From NCBI GenBank assembly GCA_037102815.1, contig BTPP01000001.1, forward strand, positions 769,001 through 833,000: a stretch of 64,000 nt of DNA, read 5' to 3'. Position 1 is the first letter of the stretch, and every line of letters begins with the position of its first letter. The translations under genes were made by a program, and so were the position numbers. The notes below the pieces were generated by a model. The model did no database searches. It saw only the letters and a list, made by a program, of their open reading frames with translations, and was not told the DNA's origin. Source of the DNA: Neurospora intermedia. Taxonomy: Eukaryota; Ascomycota; Sordariomycetes; Sordariales; Sordariaceae. This document shows, piece by piece, positions 21,970 to 32,774 of this stretch.

Positions 21970-23718
21970 TCACGCATGAATAGCCTCCTGAACATGGGGA
22001 TAAACCTGCACCATCCTGTGATACAAATCCGGATGATCCCTCATCAACACCTCGGGGTCCCACGCCATCGCCACAAATATCGTATCAATGCCACTCGTCA
22101 GCGGCGTCGTGAACACATTGCACACCTGCAACCCAATCAGGAAAGCAAACGCCACCACCACGGGTGTGAATCCTCCTCCATCATTATACGCCGGTTTGGT
22201 GTACACCATGTACAGATACGCAATCAGACCGCACGCATAAGCGACGAAAGTAGCGCCAAAGGTGAGCACGGGGCCGATCAGGCATTCGTTGATCAAAGCG
22301 TCGATTCCCCGGTCCTTGACCATCTTCCAGGTATCCTTGGCCGCGGCAAAGTAGGCTTTTCCGTAGAGCGCAATGTGGCAGAAGGCGTAGCGGTTGATGA
22401 ACTCGACGAGCCAGTCCAAAATACCGATCAGACACCCGAAGATGCACCAGAGGATGGTTCCGAGGATGTCGCCCTCCTGCGCGGCGTTTTGTTGAGCAGC
22501 CTGGGCGAGTTGGCGAATCAGGTTGATGATGGCGATGAAGAGAGATCCCAGAGAAATCGAGCCAAAGGAGTAAGTAAGTGAGCGCTTGAGGGCGCCGCGC
22601 GTAACTTTAGTCGGGTAGTTGCGACTGTTGAAGTACCATGACCCATAGATGCCCGCAACGGTGGTGTGGATGGTGTTCTTCAACCACTCCGAAATCCAGT
22701 AGCCGGCAAAGGTGATGAAGACGATCAGGCCAATGACTTTGCCTGAGGAACAACCACCGGCGTTACGGCAGGCGGCGTTGTTCGGGTCCGGCTCGAACTT
22801 GACGTAGACGGCTACGAGGGTGATGGCCCAGTAGGCGGCGAATAGTGTTCCGATAAGACCGCCGACGGCGGAAACGAGGTAGACGTGACCGTGCACCTTG
22901 GAGACGTCGATGGCGGTTTGGAGCATTAGGGTCGAAAAGGGAATGCGCGACCGGCAGGACCAGAAGAAGAGGGCTTGGAGGACGACGAAGATCAGAAAGA
23001 CGATGCCGCCGGACCAGTACTTGCGAGATAACATGTAAAGTGCCGTAACCAGACCCATAACAATGTTGAGGATGCCGGTGGCGTAGATGAACTGCTTGGT
23101 AAACTTGCGGGCCATCCACATGTACGCATAACTGAGGACAATGGCGCAGATCAAGACCCAGACAAAGAGGTAGATGGTGTGGGTGGTGAGACCAAAGGTG
23201 TTGCGTTGACCGTTGAGGCTGCCATTGTTTTGACTTCTGTTGTCGGCTGTTGTGTGTGTGTGTGTTAGTGAATCTCACATCGTCTTACACCTTTCAGGAT
23301 CTTGACATTGAAGATTGGAGATTATCCTACCATAACCATGAATACTAATAGCCGAAACCGCGACGAACCCAGCAACGGTAGCCAGGAACAAAAGTCCGGC
23401 CCACCAATCGTTGTACTTGGGCTTCTGGACCTTGAACACTTCATCGTACGAGGGCGGGGGGCCGCCGTAACCATCGGTCGGAGGTGGCTTGTACCCGTTC
23501 GGCGGAGGTCCTTGAGGCGGAGCGTACCCGCCATCCCCATAACCATTTCCATACTGCTGCGGCGGTGGACCTCCTCCATATCCATACTGCGGTTGCTGGC
23601 CGTAGTTACCATCGGTCGGCATGGGGTTCATCTGGTACGAGTTGGGCGGCGGCGGCGGGTAGTTGTTGTTGTTATTGTAGTAGCCACCAGGCTGGGCGCC
23701 ATACTGTGGCCCGCTCAT
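21970..23718 (-). CDS. pns1: Choline transporter-like membrane protein (PNS1/CTL family)
   Basis: Two exons on the minus strand: 23718-23331 and 23246-21970, giving 554 residues. The 84-nt intron has donor GTAGGA, branch CACTAAC, a (CA)n tract and acceptor ACAG; it joins IHGY to ADNRSQNNG in frame, as family alignments from memory suggest. A second donor at 23288 would give an unusually short 42-nt intron and is disfavoured. The N-terminal 95 residues are a cytosolic Pro/Tyr/Gly/Gln-rich tail, followed by PSYDEVFKVQKPKYNDWWAG and about ten membrane helices. The CTL core includes GSWYFN, TYSFGSISLGSL and an FCHIALYGKAYFAAAKDTW stretch. PNS1 proteins sit at the plasma membrane; the substrate in fungi is uncertain, and yeast Pns1 is not needed for choline uptake. 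Confidence 0.93.
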
Positions 23719-25528
23719 CGCTGCGGCGGCTTCGAGTTTGTCGTCGAGTACTTGAATCGACGAGATGTGTGTTGTTGTTGTTGATGTGGGAATTCAGGGA
23801 CCTGGGGAGAAGGTGAAGCTCGTGGTGGTGGAGCTGTTTTAAGCTTATATTTCCAGGAATGGAGGAAGCTCCAGTTCGTTGCCGGGTTGTCGAGTTGCGT
23901 GTAAACAGACCGCAACGCTGTTCACCAATCCAGAACACGCACGACCTCCACTAATAAGGATGGAAGGCGGAATGGAAAGATCGAATTAACGATTAGGTAG
24001 GTACTGAAAAAAGATGGAAAGAGAGAAATGGAGAAGAGACTGAGAGGGAGAAATTAGATTGACACAACAACCAGTTGTTGGGACTTTGGGTGACAGAATG
24101 GAGATGGCTGGGGGACCTGGCTGGACCTTGGGGGGGGAAGGGAAATGAGCACAGTCTTGAAATCAGGTCGTGTGAGACATTGATTGCGCTTTCTCGACTT
24201 GGCACACAAGCTCCAGGAACCACAAAGCGACAAAAAAAGCAAAAGCCAAGAGGTGAACGAACCGAACAGCGAATGACGTCAAGATCTTTTTTCCCTTGGG
24301 TATTTTCAGAATGTTCTCGGCACTCATTTTCAGGCCTGTTGAACAGGCATTCGGTCGCTTTCAGTTGTGCGCACGTCCCCCGAACTGATCCGAGCCAAGC
24401 CTGGCGTCGATCGCTGTCAGGGCCCAAAGAGCGGCACTGCAGGCAGGAGTGACCAACGGTACCTTTCCGCTTTTGATTGTTGATTCCAGCGAATTGATGA
24501 TGAGGTAAACCCCCTCTTTGATCAATCTGTTAATTCGCGGTTATTGTAACCTCCTATCACAGTTTTGTAACGGCCTTTCCTAGGGAGCCGTATTGGACTG
24601 TCCCAGTGTCTACCTATCGTTCGGTTTCATTTCTACGAACCACTTCGCCAAGCTGTGCTGCTCCAAGCCGATTTCCTTTTGGAGACTTGCTACTTCTCGG
24701 CATTGTCTCGTCCCTTCTTGTCCGTCTAGGCGGGCTAATTTCTCTCGTCTTACATCCCGTTACACAGAGCCGGGTTGTCGAACCGTTGCATTTTGTTACA
24801 TTTGCGTAGCATTTTTACGTGGATCCAACATATCTGCTTCGCTTGCGCCGCCCAGACGCCTGCCCAGACGCCCAGCGCCTCACATCACCATATATCCATT
24901 TGATGTGATCGGCTATCGGCAATCTTGGCCTGATTCTGGATTGTTCGATTGTTGGATGACAAGACCCGACGGGGTTTCAGAAGAGGAAAATTGAGTTGAG
25001 TCTTGGTATCTACCTATGTACCTGTCTTGTCGATGGTGGCTTGTCGGGTTTGGCGTCTGCATCATGGGCGGTGACACAAGTCGCAAGTTACAAGTGCAAA
25101 TGCAGCGCCGCAAACGGGCGTAGGCGGAAGCTCCCGTCCCGTGAAAGGGGCACGGTTTGTGAAATCCTTCTCTTGACAATGTGTTTTGTATCGTCCAAAC
25201 TTCGAGTGGCGGCCCTGTTGTCAAGACGCCCGCAAGCTCAGTTTTGCGAAAGTGCCGGGTAAGTGAGTAATTGTGCCGGGTAAGTGAGCAATTGCGCCGA
25301 GTCAAGACAACTTGGGTGTAGCCAATTGGTTTGCAGGTACTCAACCCTAACCCTTTCTTTCCAAGTCATTTGTGAAACAGGTCGGTGCTCATCAAGCTGG
25401 CCCAAAAGGTCACAACGAATCGTGTCGTACAATATGACCATTCAAATGTTTTCATTACATTCATTCATCAACAATCCCTCTATCAACAAACTTTTCCCCG
25501 CTTACATGACGCTTTAGTGGCAGCACAT
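23719..25528. other. Intergenic region between pns1 and glutamyl-tRNA synthetase
   Basis: 1.8 kb upstream of pns1 and downstream of the GluRS stop. It holds a perfect CRE palindrome at 24274-24281. A tandem pair of about 18 bases containing TGCGCCGGGTAAGTGAG-like sequence occurs at 25251-25290. No open frame has a recognisable product. Confidence 0.55.
24274..24281. promoter_or_regulatory. CRE palindrome TGACGTCA
   Basis: A perfect eight-base site for ATF/CREB-type bZIP factors, 556 bp upstream of the pns1 start. Use in vivo is not shown by sequence. Confidence 0.35.
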
Positions 25529-27439
25529 TTACTTGGAACCAGTCTTGCCAGTAGGAATGCAGAACAGCACAAGCTTCTTCTCCTCGCCCTCCTTCCAGTC
25601 ATTGAGACCCTTGTCAACCCGGTAGTAACCGCGTCTCTCGAGCTGAATGATATCGTCCTTCTTGAGGGAGGCCGCCGCCTCGTCGCACCAGGCCTCCTCC
25701 ATGGTCTCGGTGGTGGGGTTGAGGAAGTCCTCCATGTTGTCCTCCTCCTGGAGAACGTCCTTGGTGATGAGGTAGTCAAAGTCCCAGAGCTCGGCAGGAA
25801 CCAGGGTCTGGCCCTTGGACGCGAGCCAGGTAACCTTCTTCTCGGTGGACTTGACGTCGCCGGCAAGGTTGAGATCGATCTCAAAGGTGGGGATGACCTC
25901 GGCAGAGGTGTCAATGTTGCGGACAAAGCCGTTGCCCCAACCCATGATGGTAATCTCCTCGCCGTCCTTGAACGACTTTGCGTCGGCCTGGTCCATGATG
26001 AGCTCGTTGGCGAAAGTGACCTGCTTGGTGCCGACCTCCTTGTTCTTGGGATGCTTGGGCTTCTCCTGCTTGACGGGCTCAGCGGGGGCATCGGCGCCCT
26101 TGACGACGACCTTGACGGCATCCTTCTTGGTGATGGCAGTGTGACGGGGAGCAATGGGGTCGATCTCCTTCTTGTTGCTAGCCCAGAAGTTGGTCCAGTC
26201 CATGGTGACGACGTTGCGGGAGGGGCCCTGCTTGAGGATAAAGTCGCGAAGAGCGGGGATAGTCATACCGCGCCTGCGCACACCACGGATGGTGGGCATG
26301 CGAGGGTCGTCCCAGCCCCAGACCTTGCCGGTATCAACGAGCTTGGCGAGCTTGCGCTTGGAGAGGAAGGTGCGGATGAAGTTCATGCGGGCGAAATCCC
26401 ACATGTAGACCTGGCGGAGCTTGAGGGTATCAATGAACCACTGGTACTGGGGGTTGCGGTCGGTGTACTCGGTGGAGCGGAGAGCGTGGGTGACGCCCTC
26501 GTGGCTGTCAACGACGGGGCAGGCGAAATCGTACATGGGGTACATCTTCCACTTGGTGCCGGTACGGTGGTGGGGGGTCTCGATGTTGCAGCGGTAGATG
26601 ACGGGGTCGCGGAGAGCCTTGTTCGGGTTGTCGACGGACAGCTTGGCGCGAATGCAGTTCTTCAGACCCTCCTCGGTACCGTTCTTCATCTCCTCGGTGA
26701 AGATGCGCAAGTTCTCCTCGACGGAGCGGTCGCGGCGGGCAGAGGCAATACCCTTCCAGCGCTGGTCGCGCATGGTGTCCTGGTCGGTATCATCGGCGTA
26801 GGCGTGGCCCTCCTTGATCATGCGCACGCACATGTCGTAGAGGTAGTCGAAGTAGTCGGACGTGTAGGTGACCGTGTCGGGCTTGATGCCCATGAGGGCG
26901 AGATCCTCAATGATGGCATCCTGGTACTCCTGCTTCTCCTTGGAAGGGTTGGTGTCGTCGAGACGGAGGCGCAACTGGCCCTTGTAGGCCTGGTGAGCAA
27001 AGTAGTCGCTGAGGAGGGCAGCCTTGGCGTGTCCGATGTGGAGGTAGCCCGAGGGCTCGGGAAGGAAACGGGTGACGACGCCCTGGTCGGCGTTCTGGAG
27101 GGCGAGCGCATAGCTGGCACCGGCCTTGGAGGCGGCGGCGACCTTGGCCTTGGCGGCAGCATCCTTGGCCTTGATCTCGGCCTGGATCTCGGGGTGGTTC
27201 TCCTCAATGTAGTTGAACCATCTGGCAAGGTTGGCGAGCGAGCCGCGCTTGATGAAGGAGACGGCGGCGCGGTTGCCACGAAGGGCGAGCCAGATCTTGG
27301 TGTCGATGTCGCCGAGGGTGTAGCCGTCGAGGTAGGTGCGCAGGATCAGGTGCTTGTCGAGAGCCTGCAGGCGGGGCTCGATCTGGCGGAAGTCCGCGGT
27401 GAGGAGGGCCTCGAGAGGCTTGAGCTCGTCCAGCTTCAT
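25529..27439 (-). CDS. gus1: Glutamyl-tRNA synthetase, cytosolic
   Basis: A single exon of 636 residues. The class I signatures are HIGH at residues 134-137 (in EPSGYLHIGHAKAAL) and LSKRK at 359-363. FLPEPSGYLHIGH, IYRCNIETPHHRTG and YDFACPVVDSHEGVTHALRS place it in the GluRS/GlnRS group of eukaryotic cytosol, and the motif set fits GluRS. The C-terminal part is the beta-barrel anticodon-binding domain. The start at 27439 (MKLDELK) is chosen over an in-frame ATG at 27502 because the extra 21 residues are low-complexity leader-like sequence. The N-terminal region is a short remnant of the GST-like domain found in yeast Gus1, so the protein is somewhat shorter than the yeast one. A 615-bp divergent promoter separates it from the mitoribosomal uL1m gene. 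Confidence 0.93.
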   Translation of the reverse strand: MKLDELKPLEALLTADFRQIEPRLQALDKHLILRTYLDGYTLGDIDTKIWLALRGNRAAVSFIKRGSLANLARWFNYIEENHPEIQAEIKAKDAAAKAKVAAASKAGASYALALQNADQGVVTRFLPEPSGYLHIGHAKAALLSDYFAHQAYKGQLRLRLDDTNPSKEKQEYQDAIIEDLALMGIKPDTVTYTSDYFDYLYDMCVRMIKEGHAYADDTDQDTMRDQRWKGIASARRDRSVEENLRIFTEEMKNGTEEGLKNCIRAKLSVDNPNKALRDPVIYRCNIETPHHRTGTKWKMYPMYDFACPVVDSHEGVTHALRSTEYTDRNPQYQWFIDTLKLRQVYMWDFARMNFIRTFLSKRKLAKLVDTGKVWGWDDPRMPTIRGVRRRGMTIPALRDFILKQGPSRNVVTMDWTNFWASNKKEIDPIAPRHTAITKKDAVKVVVKGADAPAEPVKQEKPKHPKNKEVGTKQVTFANELIMDQADAKSFKDGEEITIMGWGNGFVRNIDTSAEVIPTFEIDLNLAGDVKSTEKKVTWLASKGQTLVPAELWDFDYLITKDVLQEEDNMEDFLNPTTETMEEAWCDEAAASLKKDDIIQLERRGYYRVDKGLNDWKEGEEKKLVLFCIPTGKTGSK

Positions 27440-28054
27440 GGTGATGGATGGGGGGTATATGTGGAATTGGGTTGAAAACTGTACAAGAAAACAACAACAC
27501 ACCGGGACTGGAATTGAGTCAAGGAAGTTTTTGGAGGGGCAGCACAGCGGGACGGGTGGGTGGAGTAAGCGGCGGGGTCTTTAGGTGTGCCGCTGAAGTT
27601 TAGCGCTTGCGGTAGCGTCCGGGGTAGGTACAGGCAGTCGGGCAGTTGTGTGACGGGTGTGGCGCTGGTCACTGTCATTAACTTGAGTCAAAGTGGAAAG
27701 TCAAGACGGACTGAGGCGTTCCTCTCGGAAACTGTGGCTCAGCACTGCAAGTCCTAACAGTGAGAGGTATCAACGCGCTGCCTGCCGCGCCAATGCCCAG
27801 CCGGTGCAGCGCAGTGCCGCGCAGTGCCGCGCAGTCTGCCCCGGGCCCAACTTTTTTTCTGGGCAAGCGTCGTGCCAATTGCCCGCGCCGGGACCCCTCC
27901 GAGACTGGACTGACTGCCCGCTGCCGTCCCCGACTCGAGGTTTCGATTCGCGATTCCCCCCGTCCCGCTGCCGCCGTCGCCGCCCGCCGCCCCTCGAGTT
28001 CCCCTTCTGCCGGAGAGCGCGACACCCGACCACAGCTCCTCTCTCACACACACA
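27440..28054. promoter_or_regulatory. Divergent promoter, glutamyl-tRNA synthetase / mitoribosomal uL1m
   Basis: 615 bp between two ATGs that point away from each other, both for translation genes. It contains a tandem (GTGCCGCGCA) tract at 27812-27835 and a GC-rich leader next to uL1m. No promoter element was assigned with confidence. Confidence 0.5.
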
Positions 28055-29024
28055 ATGGCTTCAACACAACAATGTCTTGCCTCGCTGGCAAGGCTTAGCC
28101 TGTCGACGCCCACCAGAGCTGCTCTTCCGACAATACCCAAGTTCCTCGTCCCGTCGGTCGCCGCATCGCAGGTTCGATATGCGACCAACAACCCCAACAA
28201 GGGCGGGGCCAAGAAGGCGCCCAAGAAGAAGAAGCAGTACAAGTTCTTCAAGTCATGGGACTTGACCGGTCAGCAGCAGTTTTCTCTCTGCGATGCTATG
28301 CGGTAGGTTGCGAATCAGCTTTTCTTAGATTATAATCAAATACTAATTGTAATCAACCAGCTACCTCCGCGCCGTCGAGGTCGGCCAACCCCCCTTGTCC
28401 GTCAAGTACGAGGTGCACGTCAAGCTCAGGACAAAAAAGAACGGCCCCGTCGTGCGCGACCGCGTCCGCCTACCGACCCCCGTCAAGACCGACACCCGTA
28501 TCGCCGTCATCTGCCCCGAGGGCAGCGCGCTGCAGGAGGAGGCCAAGAACCTCGGCGCCGTCATGGCCGGCGAGGAGACTTTGTTCGAGGCGATCCGGTC
28601 GGGCAACTTCCCCTTCAACAAGCTCCTCTGCCACACCGAGAGCGAGGGCGCGCTGCGCAAGGCCAACGTCGGAAAGCTGCTCGGTCCCAAGGGTCTGATG
28701 CCCAGCGGCAAGACCAAGACCATCACCAACAACCTCGAGGCCACCTTCCGGGACATGATTGGCATGGACGAGTACAGGGAGAGGAACGGTGTCGTGCGCA
28801 TGGCGGTCGGCCAGCTTGGTTTCACCCCCAAGCAGCTGGCCGAGAACATTCGTGTGTTCATGGCCAAGATCAAGTCCGACATTAGCAAGCTGGATGATAC
28901 CACGCCCAAGATGGTGGAGGAGGTGGTTCTGAGCACTACCCATGGTCCTGGCATGAGTCTGAACGCCGAGTTTGCGCCTACCGACGACAAGATCAAGCCC
29001 GAGGATCTGGAGTCGGTCATGTAA
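28055..29024 (+). CDS. mrpl1: Mitochondrial large-subunit ribosomal protein uL1m
   Basis: Two exons: 28055-28302 and 28361-29024, giving 303 residues. The 58-nt intron has GTAGGT, a TACTAATT branch and CCAG. The first 50 residues are Ser/Thr/Arg/Ala-rich with few acids (a mitochondrial import signal), followed by a Lys-rich stretch (KKAPKKKKQYKF). The L1 core includes KLLGPKGLMPSGKTKTI, close to the bacterial L1 signature GRxLGPRGLMPNPK. The protein should bind the large-subunit rRNA at the L1 stalk of the mitoribosome. Confidence 0.93.
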
Positions 29025-29238
29025 GAGTGTCGTTGTAGTATATGACGGGGGTGTTGGGCTAGATTTCCTTGTATCACAGGCATGTATCATAATGGCAAAA
29101 TGGAGCGGTTGGTATCATGAGTATGCCCTTGTGCTTGTTTTATGTGTATATGTGTATTATGTGTATTAATTGTCCTTCAGAACTGTACTTTTAGCTCTTT
29201 AGCAGCGGCCTTCTACTCATGAACCATCCATTATCTGC

Positions 29239-30429
29239 CTATTTCTCCTTCAACACCCTAACAGCCTCCTGCTCCGCGTCCAACAGTCTATAAACGCCCA
29301 AGTACCTAACCACCCTCTTCTTGCCCCTCTCCCCAGCCCTCCTCGCCTCTTTTAACGCGGTACTCAAGTCCAACAGGATCGTATTCCGGCACCTAATCAT
29401 CCTCTCCTCCATCTTCCTCACAAACGGCACCTCGTGTCCACCCAGCCTATCCGCCATCTGCTCAATCTTGACATACTCTTTCGCCAGCGCCTCCAACTCT
29501 GCCGGACTACTCGCCACATACCCTTCTCTCTCCTCATCACCTTCCCCATCATCATCAACCACTTCCTCCTTGAAATCCTCCGATCCATCATCCCACCCTT
29601 CATATTCATCCTCTTCGCGATCTTCTTCTGCATTAATCGTCCCCTTTACTCCTGTTCCTGTCCCTCCTACCCCTCCACCACTTCCCCCCGTGTTCCCCGT
29701 ATTCCCCAAACTCCCCAAACTCAATTTGACCTCCAACCCCTCCACCCTCTCCCCCAACTCCAACACCCCCCTCCCCCACTCAACCCCGTCCCTCACATAT
29801 CCCAACTCCTTGACCAGCTCTCCAATCTCCCCCCTTTTTTCTTTCACCTTACCCCTCACCTCCTCCACTGCCCTTCGAAATCCCAGCACAGCAACCCGCA
29901 CATCCTCCACCCGCTCTTCTCCTCCCTTCAACTCATCCCCTAGACTCAAAAACGAGGTATAGTTCGCGTTGACGAGCTCCAGCAGTTCGGAACTGATTGC
30001 CAGGCTGCGAGTATGCAGTTCCGAACGCAGGTCGGGGAGGGTTTGGTGTCGTTGGCTGAAGGGTGTGATAGTCGCGATAGTGGCGTTGGTTGGATCGGGA
30101 GAAGAGGAGGAAGAAGCGTAGAGAGAGTCGAGGTAGGCGAGGGGGGAGAAGTGGGGGGTTAGGAAGGAGGGGCGGGGGAGGGCGGTGGGGAAGGGGAGGT
30201 TGGATACGTCGTCGTCGTCGTCGGAGATGTCGTCATTTTCTTTAGAAGAGGTGGTGAGGCGGGAAGGAGGGGGGTTGTTGGATAGGTTGGATAGGTTGGT
30301 GGAGATGGAGGGGAAGGCGTGGTTTGTGGACTTTGGGGAGATGGGTGAGGAGGTTTGGGATTGAGGGGGTGAGGAGGGGCGGCTATGGGAGGAGGGGGCG
30401 GCGAAGTTGGGGGTGTTGAGGGTTGTCAT
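29239..30429 (-). CDS. cog2: Conserved oligomeric Golgi complex subunit 2 (COG2)
   Basis: A single exon of 396 residues. The first 90 residues are Ser/Pro-rich and disordered with an acidic DDISDDDDD run. The conserved COG2 N-terminal segment follows: a HFSPLAYLDSL stretch, then LPDLRSELHTRSLAISSELLELVNANYTSFLSLGDELKGGEE read in overlapping parts (about residues 130-170) and a coiled coil to about 240. A Gly/Thr-rich and acidic insertion (about 245-300) precedes the conserved C-terminal helices. COG tethers vesicles in retrograde transport within the Golgi. The gene is convergent with uL1m (214 bp between stops) and divergent from hapX. Confidence 0.88.
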   Translation of the reverse strand: MTTLNTPNFAAPSSHSRPSSPPQSQTSSPISPKSTNHAFPSISTNLSNLSNNPPPSRLTTSSKENDDISDDDDDVSNLPFPTALPRPSFLTPHFSPLAYLDSLYASSSSSPDPTNATIATITPFSQRHQTLPDLRSELHTRSLAISSELLELVNANYTSFLSLGDELKGGEERVEDVRVAVLGFRRAVEEVRGKVKEKRGEIGELVKELGYVRDGVEWGRGVLELGERVEGLEVKLSLGSLGNTGNTGGSGGGVGGTGTGVKGTINAEEDREEDEYEGWDDGSEDFKEEVVDDDGEGDEEREGYVASSPAELEALAKEYVKIEQMADRLGGHEVPFVRKMEERMIRCRNTILLDLSTALKEARRAGERGKKRVVRYLGVYRLLDAEQEAVRVLKEK

Positions 30430-30974
30430 TTTTGTGGTGGTTGTTGTCGCCGACTGAGGTTGGTTGCCGGTGTTTAACGGACTGAGTTCGGAAGCGTAGC
30501 GGAATGTGGTTTCTTGGAAAGCCGGTGTTCAGGGGCTGATATCGGGAAATGTGGGACTATTCAGGCCCGACTCCGGCTCCGGCTCCGGTTTAGATGCGGG
30601 TGCGGATTCGGATTCAGCTCGGCCGTTCCTGAGCTCCCTTGAAGTGCGGACCGGGATGGATGGACTCGGCGTGACGGGACTGCAGCTCGGTGAATGTAGT
30701 GCAGTGCAGGATGGTGTGTGGGGTTGATTGATTGATCGAGTGAGTGATCCGATGACCCTCAAAATCTAGGCCAGGGCAGATTCCACTTGGTGAGCGGATA
30801 TTTTGGTTCCTGATTGCGTAAACAGAAATCTCTGATCGGGCCGGTGGCTGTTGTTGAGTGCTGGGGACCCTGTTGGTTGCGCGGTTGAGTGTGATTGTGT
30901 GGTGAGATTGGCGGGCGTTTCTTTGATGTTCCCGCGGGGTTCACTCGGAGCTCTGTCAGTGGGAGATGTGGCCG

Positions 30975-30983
30975 ATCTGATAA
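30975..30983 (+). promoter_or_regulatory. ATCTGATAA, SRE/SreA-type GATA site
   Basis: A perfect match to ATCWGATAA, the element bound by fungal siderophore/iron GATA repressors (SRE in Neurospora, SreA in Aspergillus). It lies 1.8 kb upstream of the hapX start and 546 bp upstream of cog2. Confidence 0.45.
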
Positions 30984-32642
30984 TTTCTCTTGGCATTGTC
31001 GTGGGTCCGTCAACTCATGCAGGAGGGTTGAAAGGTGCGGGGCCTTTGACAGCAACACCACATTGAGTGGTGATGAAATCCTTTGTTTCCATATTCAAGC
31101 ACTGTCTTGCAGGACTTTTCTCGGAAGGAGCTGTGTGAATTTCTTGTTTTCCCATATTCAGCGCTCCATAGAAATTTACAGGTTAAATATCCTCTTCTGT
31201 TCAAACCACTATGCATCTCTTTGGCTCGAAATCGCCGAATGGTTTATTCCTTATTCCGGAAACGGTCAAAGCTACATCTCGCTAGATTACAAACGGCATC
31301 CTCGCCATGGGAAATCTGGAGAGGGCCTCGTAAAAGATCACAGTCGTGATTCAACATATGTATTGACCTTCAGCTTCGTGCCAATCCGAGCAAAAGTTTA
31401 GTCATGAATAACGCAATTGAATCACCCATGGCCTGCAGTCACACCGCGGTTGATCCCCTTCCCTTGCCCACAGCATCGATGGAGACTGCCTTCGTCAGCC
31501 GACATCGCTTGCAACGCTGATGAGTGGCTGCCTGTCGTATTTCCGACGTATTGGCTCGGTAGTAGGGGATAGAGCAAGATGATCGGATGATTCAGCCTCG
31601 TAACCACGGCGTCATACAGTTAAAATGGCACGTTGAGCATTTCGCTTCCACAGTTCAGTTCAGTTCAGTTCAGTTCCCTTCTTTGATCCGCGCCTTGACA
31701 CTCAGTTTGAAAGACGGCCGAACCGAACAGGCACATCCATCCAAGTGGAAGCTCCAGTCATAGGTCCCCGCTTCACCACGACGTGCCCCACTCTTTCGTG
31801 ACGCACTAACAGCTGCGGCTATTCTGCGATTGTACTAGCGCACTTATTGTAATCTTATCAATCAATCAGTGGAGCATCCTGTCAGACTGTTCGGCCTTTT
31901 GTTCCTTTCGTCAGCCAGGCAACCTGGGGCATGAGCATCACAGATCATCGAATCAAACAAGTGAGAGCCCTCATTTTGTGGGCGAGATTGACCGAAATTC
32001 GCTTGGACCCGAGACAACCCCAGCCACGGGCATACGCCAGACTGGAGTATCCCAAGCACAAATCGCTCCTTCCGTGTTGGATCATTCCCAGGTGCAAATT
32101 TTCCTTTACAGTGCAGTGTACCATAGTCTTCAGTCGTTCTTGCCAAAAGGGAATCGACAGCCCCTCACTCAGTCATTGTCGAAGGAAAATCTTGTCCTTG
32201 ATTCACTTCGCTTGGTTCCCCTTTGGCCAACAAGGGAAGCCAAAATTGATCAAAGTCAATACATCCGCGCTACACTCACAGCCGTCAGCTTCTTCCATTT
32301 CTATACTTGACTTTATCTCATAGCAATATTCAACCAATTGTCATCACAATTGTTGATCGACGGGATTCACAAGAATTCGGCACGGCAGTCGGACACGAAG
32401 TGGACAATCGCCCCACGTTTTTTCTCGGCTTCGGCTCGGGCAATGCCCCAGAAAAGGAACGAGACAGCGCCAACGGCCCCAGCGACCAAATCCACTGTTC
32501 CGCCCACTGTGGTATCTCCATTCTCCAGGGCTAGCAGTGTGCCCACTCCCTACCTGCGACATTAAAATAAAAACCAACGCCTGCCCCCGGGCCGCCCGAA
32601 TACCGGAACCTCCCACGGTCCATCACACCCACCTACACCATC

Positions 32643-32651
32643 TTATCAGAT
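32643..32651 (-). promoter_or_regulatory. ATCTGATAA (minus strand), SRE/SreA-type GATA site
   Basis: A second perfect match, 124 bp upstream of the hapX ATG, a typical place for an operator. It supports repression of hapX when iron is plentiful. Confidence 0.6.
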
Positions 32652-32774
32652 CCTCCGCCAGTCTTACCATCGATCCCTTCATTAGATTGACTGCAGTCGG
32701 GTGGTCTATTCGGTCGGTTCTGTGTGCAACATTGGTCTTATTTCAACCAGCAACGACAGACAGCACTGTATGCC

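Larger units (their letters stand above)
30430..32774. promoter_or_regulatory. Divergent promoter region, cog2 / hapX
   Basis: 2.3 kb with no recognised gene. It holds two perfect ATCWGATAA sites (see separate entries), a CCAAT-like CCAATTG at 32334-32340, and four tandem copies of GTTCA at 31655-31674. The repressor SreA/SRE of iron uptake binds ATCWGATAA and in Aspergillus represses hapX, so these sites fit control of hapX more than of cog2. Confidence 0.6.

Noticed and set aside
23247-23288. Alternative 42-nt intron of pns1 (donor GTAAGA at 23288)
   Set aside because: It is shorter than almost all fungal introns and keeps residues that I do not recall in PNS1 proteins; donor GTAGGA at 23330 gives an 84-nt intron and a better protein.
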